From Promethearchaeota archaeon (GTDB lineage Archaea; Asgardarchaeota; Lokiarchaeia; Sigyniarchaeales; SOKP01), in assembly GCA_019894885.1 (NCBI GenBank), contig JAGXNP010000011.1:1-34507 (forward strand): a DNA stretch of 34,507 nucleotides, in the 5' to 3' direction. Within the stretch, counting starts at the first letter, position 1, and each line of letters begins with the position of its first letter. A program made the translations under genes and the position numbers. Below are positions 10,263-18,717 of this stretch, piece by piece. The notes under the pieces are model-generated. The model saw only the letters and a program-made list of their open reading frames with translations. It made no database searches and was not told where the DNA came from.

Positions 10263-12053
10263 ATGAAAGGACTAAATAACAAAATTCTTGAAGTAGATTT
10301 AAATCACGATAAGTTTAATGAAGTACCTGTTCCTGAAGAAATTTTATTAGATTATATAGGAGGAAGAGGTTTAGGAGTAAAATTATTATCAGATAAGCTT
10401 CCAGTAAATCTTAATCCTCTAGATCCAAAAAATCTACTAATTTTTGCGACAGGTCCTTTTGGCGGAACAATAGTGCCTACTAATGGGCGTTTTTCATTAG
10501 TAACAAAATCACCTTTAACAAACGGAATATTCTATTCTAATTCTGGTGGCTCCTTCGGTGTCGTTATGAAAAGATGTGGATATGATGGTATTTTAATCCA
10601 AGGCGCATTAAAAGAACCAGGATATCTTTTAATCGAAGGCGGAAAAGATATTGCTATAAAAGAAGCCTCAAGATTATGGGGATGCGACACTGAAAAGACT
10701 TTAGAAGAAATAAAAAAGATCGAAGGTAATAGGATTAATTCGTTGATGATTGGGCCCGCAGGTGAGAACTTAATAAAAATTGCTGCAATAATGAACGATG
10801 CGGCGAGAGCATTTGGTAGAGGGGGTGTTGGAGCTGTTATGGGTTCTAAAAACCTTAAGGCAATTGTAGTGAAAGGCGGGGATACCAAAATTGATATTGA
10901 TAATCGAGATTTATTAAAGAAATACGTGAAAGTCGCTCAAGATAAGATAAAAGTTGTTCCAATTACCCGTTCTTCTTTACCTAAGTTTGGAACTTCAGCT
11001 TTGGTTAATGTGATTAATATATTAGGTATGTTTCCAATAAATAATTTTCAGAGGGGTTTTGATGAGAGAGCCACTCAAGTTAGTGGTGAGGAAATAAATG
11101 AGAAATTAACCCAAGAACACGAGGGTTGTTACGCCTGTCCTATAAGATGTGGAAGATTGACAAAAGCAGGTGATATGAAAGGTAAAGGTCCTGAGTTTGA
11201 ATCTGTTTGGGCTCTTGGACCTAATCTTGGTATCTATGATTTAATCACGGTTACTCAAGCAAACTATTTATGCAATAAGTATGGAATTGATACAATATCT
11301 TGTGGTGGAAGTATTGCCTGCGCCATGGAGTTGCAGGAAAGGAGGCTCCTAAAAGATTCTTCTCTTCAATTTGGAAATAGTAGTATACTAAAAGAATTAG
11401 TGAAAAAAATTGCTTTAAAAGAGGATATTGGAGCTCAAATTAGTGAGGGCTCAAGATTACTTTCCAAAAGCTACAACTCTGAAGAAGTTGCTATGCAGGT
11501 AAAAGGATTAGAACTGCCTGCATATGATCCAAGGGGGGCTATTGGACATGCGCTGGGTTATGCTACATCAAATAGAGGAGGATGTCACCTAACTGGATAT
11601 ATGGCTGCTTTAGAAATTTTTGCAGCACCAAAAAAAATTGATAGATTTACGATGGCAGGAAAACCTGATTTACTGGTTTTAAAACAGAATCAAAAAGCCA
11701 TAGAAGACAGTTTAGTAATATGTGCTTTTGCGGGTTGGGCTCTAGGACTTGATTATTATGCTCGGTTTATGAAAGCTATTACAGGAATTGATTATGATGT
11801 TGTAAAACTTCTTGAAATAGGGGAAAGAATATATAATTTGGAAAGGATTTTTAATATTAGAGAAGGATTAAGTAAAAAAGACGATATTTTGCCACCAAGA
11901 TTTATAAGTGAACCCCTTAAGGAGGGAGTTTCCAAAGGACACATTGTACCATTAGAAAAAATGTTAGAGCAGTACTATTATGTACGAGGGTGGGATAATA
12001 ACGGATTTCCAGAACCAGAATTATTAGAAAAACTTGGTATTAAACATATTTAA
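10263..12053 (+). CDS. Aldehyde:ferredoxin oxidoreductase family (tungstopterin) enzyme
   Basis: AOR N-domain (LDYIGGRGLGVKLL, GPFGGTIVPTNGRFSLVTKSPLT), GGVGAVMGSKNLKAIVVKG, 4Fe-4S CxxCxxxC (GCYACPIRCGR), late Cys in DSLVICAFAGW. Confidence 0.93.
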   Translation: MKGLNNKILEVDLNHDKFNEVPVPEEILLDYIGGRGLGVKLLSDKLPVNLNPLDPKNLLIFATGPFGGTIVPTNGRFSLVTKSPLTNGIFYSNSGGSFGVVMKRCGYDGILIQGALKEPGYLLIEGGKDIAIKEASRLWGCDTEKTLEEIKKIEGNRINSLMIGPAGENLIKIAAIMNDAARAFGRGGVGAVMGSKNLKAIVVKGGDTKIDIDNRDLLKKYVKVAQDKIKVVPITRSSLPKFGTSALVNVINILGMFPINNFQRGFDERATQVSGEEINEKLTQEHEGCYACPIRCGRLTKAGDMKGKGPEFESVWALGPNLGIYDLITVTQANYLCNKYGIDTISCGGSIACAMELQERRLLKDSSLQFGNSSILKELVKKIALKEDIGAQISEGSRLLSKSYNSEEVAMQVKGLELPAYDPRGAIGHALGYATSNRGGCHLTGYMAALEIFAAPKKIDRFTMAGKPDLLVLKQNQKAIEDSLVICAFAGWALGLDYYARFMKAITGIDYDVVKLLEIGERIYNLERIFNIREGLSKKDDILPPRFISEPLKEGVSKGHIVPLEKMLEQYYYVRGWDNNGFPEPELLEKLGIKHI

Positions 12054-12061
12054 TTAAAAAA

Positions 12062-12688
12062 ATGATGAAATTTATGATTGTCGAAGAATCTATATATAAT
12101 ATTTTCAAAAAAGTGGGAAAGCATTTAGTTAGGCATGGTTATAACACATCTCATTCAGGGAATATCTCCATTCGAAGTGGAGGTAAGATTATTATTAAAA
12201 GAAGAGCTGCTATGCTAGGGGATTTACAACTTGAAGATTTAGTAGTGAGTAATTTAAAAGAGGAAGACTCAAGTTCACTCATCGCTAGTACAGAGCTTGG
12301 AGTTCACCGAGCGATCTATTTAGAAACTGATGCAATGGCAGTCATACATGCTCATAATCCTTATTGCGTAGCACTTTCTTTAATTGAGGATGAGATAACA
12401 TGTATAGATGCCGAAGGTTTTGCCTTGTATAAAAAAATCCCAATTATTGATGTTGAAATACCTGCTGGGGCATATTATACATCAATTGAAGTACCAAAAA
12501 TGCTTAAAAATTACCCGTTTGTTGTAGTAAGAGGTCATGGAATATTTGCTAAAGGAATGACATTAGAGGACGCATTACAGTATGTTACTGGAGCAGAACA
12601 ATCAGCATATATAAGATATCTTACTTTAATGACTGGAAAACCTTTAAAAAGGGATTTTTCAAAAGAAAAAGATTTCTCAATTTGGTAA
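12062..12688 (+). CDS. Class II aldolase/adducin family protein (probable L-rhamnulose/L-fuculose-phosphate aldolase-like)
   Basis: HSGNISIRSGGKIIIK, zinc-site HAHNPYC and RGHGIFAKG motifs; located 8 bp after the AOR gene in the rhamnose cluster. Confidence 0.85.
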   Translation: MMKFMIVEESIYNIFKKVGKHLVRHGYNTSHSGNISIRSGGKIIIKRRAAMLGDLQLEDLVVSNLKEEDSSSLIASTELGVHRAIYLETDAMAVIHAHNPYCVALSLIEDEITCIDAEGFALYKKIPIIDVEIPAGAYYTSIEVPKMLKNYPFVVVRGHGIFAKGMTLEDALQYVTGAEQSAYIRYLTLMTGKPLKRDFSKEKDFSIW

Positions 12689-12760
12689 TTATAATAACAC
12701 TTGGCATATTTTTTTAGTAAAAACCCATAAAAAAATTTAATTTAGGACGGGAAAATAAAA

Positions 12761-13657
12761 ATGAAAAAGCTAAGCCTAATTGAGCAACTTGGTTTTGAAA
12801 CCTCTGATAAAGTTGTTATTTTTCATATTGACGATATTGGTTTCTCTCACGCTTCTAACTTAGCTTCCTTTGAATGCCTTGATTTTGGGGTAGCTAGTTG
12901 TGGTTCAGTTATAGTCCCTGCCCCTTGGTTTTTAGAAGCGGCATCTATATGTAGAAAAAACCATAATTATGATATTGGTGTGCATTTGACACTTACTTGT
13001 GAGTATGATCTCTACCGATGGCGTGCATTGAGCAGTGTGAAACCGGATTCCGGACTACTTGATTCAGAAAGATCATTGTGGCGTACGACAGAGGAAGCAA
13101 TTGCTAATGTTGCCGCGAACGCAGCAGAAGCTGAAATGAGATCCCAAGTTCAAACGGCTCTTGATAGTGGCATCGATGTTTCTCATATTGACACACATAT
13201 GGGAACTGTTATGGATCCTAAATTCCTTCCGTCATATTTAAAAATTGCCCGAGAATTTAATGTTGTTGCTTTTCTACCAAGAATTTCAAGAGACCTGCTA
13301 GAAGCTAGAGGATTAGGAAATGTGGCAGAAGTTCTTTTAAAAATGTTTAAGAAATTGGAAGATAGTGGAACACCTCTAATCGACCATATAATCATTGATA
13401 CAATGGGAGACCAACCTAACAAAACAGAATATTACTGTAAACTTTTTGCTGAAATAGAACCAGGAATAACGCATTTTTTGTTTCATCCTGCGAAAATGAG
13501 TCCTGAATTAAAGGCGATAACACCAGATTCAGCAAGTTGGCGAGATCTCGATTATCAGGCATTTACAGATCCTAAAATAGAAGAATATGTTGAAAAGTAC
13601 AACTTAAAAATAATCGGGTATAGGGAAATCCGTGACATAATTAGAAAAGAATCTTAA
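12761..13657 (+). CDS. ChbG/YdjC-like carbohydrate deacetylase
   Basis: VVIFHIDDIGFSHASN, YDIGVHLTLTCEY, VSHIDTHMGTV metal-binding motifs of YdjC/ChbG. Confidence 0.87.
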   Translation: MKKLSLIEQLGFETSDKVVIFHIDDIGFSHASNLASFECLDFGVASCGSVIVPAPWFLEAASICRKNHNYDIGVHLTLTCEYDLYRWRALSSVKPDSGLLDSERSLWRTTEEAIANVAANAAEAEMRSQVQTALDSGIDVSHIDTHMGTVMDPKFLPSYLKIAREFNVVAFLPRISRDLLEARGLGNVAEVLLKMFKKLEDSGTPLIDHIIIDTMGDQPNKTEYYCKLFAEIEPGITHFLFHPAKMSPELKAITPDSASWRDLDYQAFTDPKIEEYVEKYNLKIIGYREIRDIIRKES

Positions 13658-13703
13658 AGAATATCGAAGCTATTTAATGAGTTTTTTCTAACTTAAATTT
13701 TTT

Positions 13704-15674
13704 CTATTTAAAAATTACCCAAATAGGAGAAGTCCAACCTCTTTCCCCGTCAAATTGGGTTGCTCGGATGTAATAGTATGTATTATCACCCTTATTCAGA
13801 GTAGTGTCTTCGTACCCGAATTTGATACGATCGTTTGTAGGGACTCTAATTGCAATAACTTTTCCATTTTTTATGAGTTCTACGCTTTCCAGTTTACCTG
13901 TTCCACACACAGTCGCAATTATTAATGGAGGCTTAGAAACTTCTATTTGTTGCCCCATTAAGGCAGATTCTATCTTAATTTTCATCCATATTCTTTCTCC
14001 AGTCGTAGCATAACACTTTTTATAATTAATATTTCGGATTAATTCCTTAGAGTTTAAATGATCCGAAAATATCGCTGCAATTCCAGGTCGATACCTTAAT
14101 ATTGGTACTAAGTTTTTCATCTTGTATTGTCTAATTGGGCATCCCGGATGAGAATAATGGTCATCTCCTCCGCCTATAAAGCCGAGTTTAAAACCATTAT
14201 TTAACGCCCAATTCACGCTACCCTTGTTTTTGTTGTTAACTAAGGGTCTATAATTCCCATTCATTAATTCGCTTGAACCATGCGAAGAATAAATCTCTAC
14301 TACATTTTCCATATTACCATTAGCTTCGGTCCACGAAGTACCCATCGTAAAGCTAATAGGCGTATGAGAAATAATAGCACAATCTACTCCTTTAAGCGTT
14401 TCATATAACTGGTGCTGAAAACAACTATTTTCTGTGGTATAGTCAATTAAGGGTGCTTCCTCGGCGTGTTCAATAGGAAATAATATTATCTTGTCTGAGA
14501 TTGATTCGTAAGGACTCTGTTTTTTTGTAGCGATGGTAACATAATAATTCCGTCCCGACCATTCATATCCGGGGATAGCAGTAAATTCATTGTCGCTCCA
14601 GTCTTTACATAATCTAATTAAAGAAGCCCAAACCGTTTTATCGTATGGATAAGAGATATTTGTTCGACCCTCCATAAACTCATTATTTCTTTGGTTTAAA
14701 TGATCCCCTAAAGCAGCAAAATCATGAAGGACAACATTTTTTGCATAATGGAAAGCATCTCTTCCCGTTCCAATGCCATCTGAGAACTCTCGAGTATGGA
14801 TATGAGTATCCCCCCAATAAAGTTGACAATTATAATCATCGTCCCAAACTATTGGATTCGAAATGCCATTAATTTCACCATAATTAACGTGCAATTTTCC
14901 TATTTCTGACTTCAATTCAGGAAACACAGGATATTGTGTATAGCCCGTATTGTATTGCAATAATGTAGAGCCTTTTGTTTTTTCTTTTCTACTTTCCTTA
15001 AATGCTAATGATTGAGTGAGTTTAATGTAACCATTTTTTAATTTAGCACGTTTAGGAAATTCTAAACTTTGATCACCTGAAATCCCGACTTCCTCGTTAA
15101 AGCTATTATCTTTATTTCCGAATTTATCTAAAGCTACAATTTCGATATCAACTGGTTTTTGAGGGTAAATTGAAGGAATCTTTACTAAAAAAAAACTTGC
15201 TTTATTTGAAATCATAGAGATATACTTAATCCCTACTCGGGTATAGAATCTCTCTTTAGGTAATTTTATATCTATAGCTGAATAGACTTTATCCAGATAA
15301 GCCATCTCACCAGCAGTATTAACCAAGTTTGATACATTATATTTAAATTCAATAATTTCACCAGGTTTCATTTCATCTTGTAAGACATAAGCTAACATTA
15401 AGCTAGAATTTGTTTTTTTTATTTTACCCATTACAGAAGAAGAAATTGAGCAGAAATCATTTTTTATATTGATAGGCTCCCAACCATAAGGTATTACGAA
15501 TCTAAATTGGGTACGACGGGGATATTCTATCTTAGAAATAAATGTGATTTTTATTGAAGCTTTACTGTTAACGATAATTTCGTTATTGATATCAAATTTA
15601 ATATCATTTAAATCATTTAATCTTTCCCTATAATCAAAATACCCTCTACCGTTATCGTTTGAATCCATATTCAT
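13704..15674 (-). CDS. DUF3604-like / PHP-type metal-dependent hydrolase
   Basis: QLYWGDTHIHTREFSDGIGTGRDAFHYAKNVVLHDFAALGDHLNQ, GYEWSGRNYYVT, GGGDDHYSHPG motifs. Confidence 0.75.
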   Translation of the reverse strand: MNMDSNDNGRGYFDYRERLNDLNDIKFDINNEIIVNSKASIKITFISKIEYPRRTQFRFVIPYGWEPINIKNDFCSISSSVMGKIKKTNSSLMLAYVLQDEMKPGEIIEFKYNVSNLVNTAGEMAYLDKVYSAIDIKLPKERFYTRVGIKYISMISNKASFFLVKIPSIYPQKPVDIEIVALDKFGNKDNSFNEEVGISGDQSLEFPKRAKLKNGYIKLTQSLAFKESRKEKTKGSTLLQYNTGYTQYPVFPELKSEIGKLHVNYGEINGISNPIVWDDDYNCQLYWGDTHIHTREFSDGIGTGRDAFHYAKNVVLHDFAALGDHLNQRNNEFMEGRTNISYPYDKTVWASLIRLCKDWSDNEFTAIPGYEWSGRNYYVTIATKKQSPYESISDKIILFPIEHAEEAPLIDYTTENSCFQHQLYETLKGVDCAIISHTPISFTMGTSWTEANGNMENVVEIYSSHGSSELMNGNYRPLVNNKNKGSVNWALNNGFKLGFIGGGDDHYSHPGCPIRQYKMKNLVPILRYRPGIAAIFSDHLNSKELIRNINYKKCYATTGERIWMKIKIESALMGQQIEVSKPPLIIATVCGTGKLESVELIKNGKVIAIRVPTNDRIKFGYEDTTLNKGDNTYYYIRATQFDGERGWTSPIWVIFK

Positions 15675-15697
15675 ATCACTTATTTAAAATTTCTTTT

Positions 15698-17308
15698 TTA
15701 GGATAAAGAACTCCTTTTTGGTTCTTTAAATATTGTAAAAAATCCAATTAATCTTTTAAAAAAATTAGGTTGATATTCCTGGTTCTGTGCATGATAAACT
15801 CCAAGCATATCTAATCGTGTATGAAGGTATTCAAGGCGAGTTTGAAACGACTTAAAGTTTCTTTGTTCTTTAGGAATCCAACCAGTCTCCGCAAACGCAA
15901 TAAGTCGTGGAAAAGTTTGCCAATCCAATTCACGAATATTCCTAACCCATTCTGTCCACATGGTTGCTTCGATTCCTAAAACATTATTGTGATATTCCTT
16001 TTGCAACTTCTTAGGGACTGGTTCGTATTGATAGGCTTTGCCCAGAGAAGTGAATTTATATGAATAATCGAGATATGCAGAACCAAATTTAGAGAAAACA
16101 ACATTTCCTCCTTTTCTTAAATGGTTAGTAATAATCTTCTTACCAAAAATCCAATAATGTCCAATAATATCATTAGTTGACTTATCATCTAGTATCTGAT
16201 TCCATCCCATAAGCCTACGGTTATGAGCGGAGAGAAATTTCTTTATTCGTTTCGTAAAATACTTTTGGAGTTCTTTTTCGGTCTCTAAATGTTCTGATTT
16301 CATTCTATCTTGGCATTCCTGACATTTTTCCCATCTTTTTTTAGGAACTTCGTCCCCACCTATATGAATAATATCAGAAGGAAACAGCTGTATGATCTCA
16401 TCTAAGATATTTTGTAGGAATTCAAAAGTTTCTTCTTTACCAACGCAATATACATCTTTCTTTATACCAAAGGTAGTAGATACTTCAAATGGACCTCCTG
16501 TACAGCTAAATTCGGGGTAAGCTGCTAATGCTGCTTTTGAATGCCCTGGCATGTCAATTTCTGGAATAATTTTAATAAAGAGTTTATCAGCATAAGAGAT
16601 TATTTCTTGAATTTCTTCCGGAGTATAATACCCTTCATGAGGGGTGGCATCCATTTTTTTACTAAGAAAACCACCAATTTGAGTTTTTTCTCTCTTTGAG
16701 CCAACTTCGGTCAGAAGCGGATATCTCTTTATTTCAATTCTCCACCCTTGATCCTCTGTCAAATGCCAATGAAACACATTCATTTTGAAAAGTGCCATTA
16801 AATTTAGTATATGTTTTACAGCTTCTTTTCCCAGAAAATGTCTACCTTCATCAAGCATGTACCCTCTCCAAGAAAAACGAGGATAATCTTTAATATCAAC
16901 AGAAGGAATAATCCATTCGATGCCGGATGTTTCGCTTTTTTTTTCTATCTCTATCGGAAGTAATTGACGAATAGTTTGAATTCCATAGAAAATCCCAACG
17001 GGTTTAGGCGCTGATAAAACGATTCTCTCTTGATTAATCTTAAGAGAATATCCTTCTTCAGTTAAATCACTTAATTTTTCGTTAAGTATTAAGTAGATAG
17101 TATTAGATTTGGTTAAATCCGATTTAAGTTCAGCTATTTCCACGTTAAAACCTGTTGCAGGTAATAATAAATCTGTAAAATACTTGACAACTTCAGTTAA
17201 TTTCGGATCTGCCTGAACTACAGTCTGCTCGTTAATATTGAAATTTCCCTCTCCTAAAATCATATTGACTGGGTTAGGAATGATACTAATTTTATCTTCT
17301 AACATCAT
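15698..17308 (-). CDS. Beta-N-acetylhexosaminidase (GH20)
   Basis: YPRFSWRGYMLDEGRHF, FHWHLTEDQGWRIEIKRYP, PEIDMPGHSKAAL, HIGGDEVPKKRW catalytic Asp-Glu, ATMWTEWV. Confidence 0.94.
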   Translation of the reverse strand: MMLEDKISIIPNPVNMILGEGNFNINEQTVVQADPKLTEVVKYFTDLLLPATGFNVEIAELKSDLTKSNTIYLILNEKLSDLTEEGYSLKINQERIVLSAPKPVGIFYGIQTIRQLLPIEIEKKSETSGIEWIIPSVDIKDYPRFSWRGYMLDEGRHFLGKEAVKHILNLMALFKMNVFHWHLTEDQGWRIEIKRYPLLTEVGSKREKTQIGGFLSKKMDATPHEGYYTPEEIQEIISYADKLFIKIIPEIDMPGHSKAALAAYPEFSCTGGPFEVSTTFGIKKDVYCVGKEETFEFLQNILDEIIQLFPSDIIHIGGDEVPKKRWEKCQECQDRMKSEHLETEKELQKYFTKRIKKFLSAHNRRLMGWNQILDDKSTNDIIGHYWIFGKKIITNHLRKGGNVVFSKFGSAYLDYSYKFTSLGKAYQYEPVPKKLQKEYHNNVLGIEATMWTEWVRNIRELDWQTFPRLIAFAETGWIPKEQRNFKSFQTRLEYLHTRLDMLGVYHAQNQEYQPNFFKRLIGFFTIFKEPKRSSLS

Positions 17309-17346
17309 CAGTGTATTATTAATTCATTTTAAATATAACTAATTGA

Positions 17347-18564
17347 TTAGGATGCTTGTTTTAAGAGAGCAGAAATATAATCCCATTTCCGGTTTATCTT
17401 TTCGGCAGTTCGCAACCGGTTAAATATCTTATATTCAAAAGCACCAATTAGATTATATAAACCTTTTACTTCCTTGTAGACTGCGTAATTTTCGAAGAGA
17501 GTGTTATAGTCTTCAATTTTTTCAGAGCTCCACACATTTTCCCCTTCTTTCATTTTCTTTGCTATATTTTTAACCCAGAATTGTGCCATTTCCATGGAAT
17601 AATATAGTCCTGACGAACCAAATGGATTAACGAACCCTGCGCTATCTCCAATAAGAACTACACCAGGATATGGAACAAAATTTTTTACCATTCGAGCGTT
17701 TGGTAGGTATGTTACTTCTTCGTAATCAATTCTAGCCCCTTTAAAGAACTCATTAAATCCCGGATAACTTTTTTTTAAATTGCCCCAAACCATCATAATT
17801 TCGTCGTTAGTAGGGATTTTCACAGTTCTCATTTGAGGTACTTGTGCCATCCTTAGCATTAAACCCACTTCTACTCTTTTTCCTTCTAACGGGAATATAT
17901 AACCAACACACGGAGGAAAATCAGGAGAGTGGTCTAAATCACCGTTTCCAATAAAAAAGAAATTCAAATCGGGAGTTTCCTTAATATCTATGTTTGCTTC
18001 GCTAATTAAGCATTTAACTATAGGGCAGTTGATTTCTTCGTCATAAGGCACTCCATAATGTCTACCGATTACACCTGAATATCCACTGCAATCAATAATT
18101 GCCTTTCCATAAACTTCGTTAATATTAATGGATTTTTCCTGATATTTAACGCCAGCACAAAACCCATTTTTTTCTATGGGTTCTATAACTTCACTTTCTA
18201 ATAAAATCTCGACTCCGACCTCGTTTGCTCTTTCTACGAATCTATCGATAAATGTTCGCCATTCGAAAAAATAGTGAGGATATTCACGGAAAGTAGTTGT
18301 TATTTGTTGATTTCTAGGAGAATGCCAAACTCTCCCTCCGTTGGATTTAATTCCTATCGAAGGCAAATAATCTTTTCCTAGGATATCATCAACAATATCA
18401 TAATGTCCCATACCTTCGCCACGAGGTTTTGGTCCAGCTTGTCCTCCTTTTTCTAAGATTCCTACTTTAAATCCCTGTCTAGCAGCCACAATACCTGCAG
18501 TTAAGCCAGCTGGTCCAGCTCCAACAATTACAAAATCAAAATTCCTTGAATTATTTGATGCCAT
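17347..18564 (-). CDS. FAD-dependent NAD(P)/FAD oxidoreductase, geranylgeranyl reductase family
   Basis: FVIVGAGPAGLTAGIVAARQGFKVGILEKG dinucleotide motif; PGVVLIGDSAGFVNPFGSSGLYYSMEMA. Confidence 0.8.
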   Translation of the reverse strand: MASNNSRNFDFVIVGAGPAGLTAGIVAARQGFKVGILEKGGQAGPKPRGEGMGHYDIVDDILGKDYLPSIGIKSNGGRVWHSPRNQQITTTFREYPHYFFEWRTFIDRFVERANEVGVEILLESEVIEPIEKNGFCAGVKYQEKSININEVYGKAIIDCSGYSGVIGRHYGVPYDEEINCPIVKCLISEANIDIKETPDLNFFFIGNGDLDHSPDFPPCVGYIFPLEGKRVEVGLMLRMAQVPQMRTVKIPTNDEIMMVWGNLKKSYPGFNEFFKGARIDYEEVTYLPNARMVKNFVPYPGVVLIGDSAGFVNPFGSSGLYYSMEMAQFWVKNIAKKMKEGENVWSSEKIEDYNTLFENYAVYKEVKGLYNLIGAFEYKIFNRLRTAEKINRKWDYISALLKQAS

Positions 18565-18717
18565 AGATTGAAATAAGAATGAGGAAAATTAATTATTTTT
18601 GGTGTTAACCCATTAATTGCGATAGTGTTCGATATAACTAATAAGCCCATAGGAAATCATTTTTAATGTTTTAGCCATTAAGAATTATAATTGATCTAAA
18701 ATAACTTGATAATTCCT

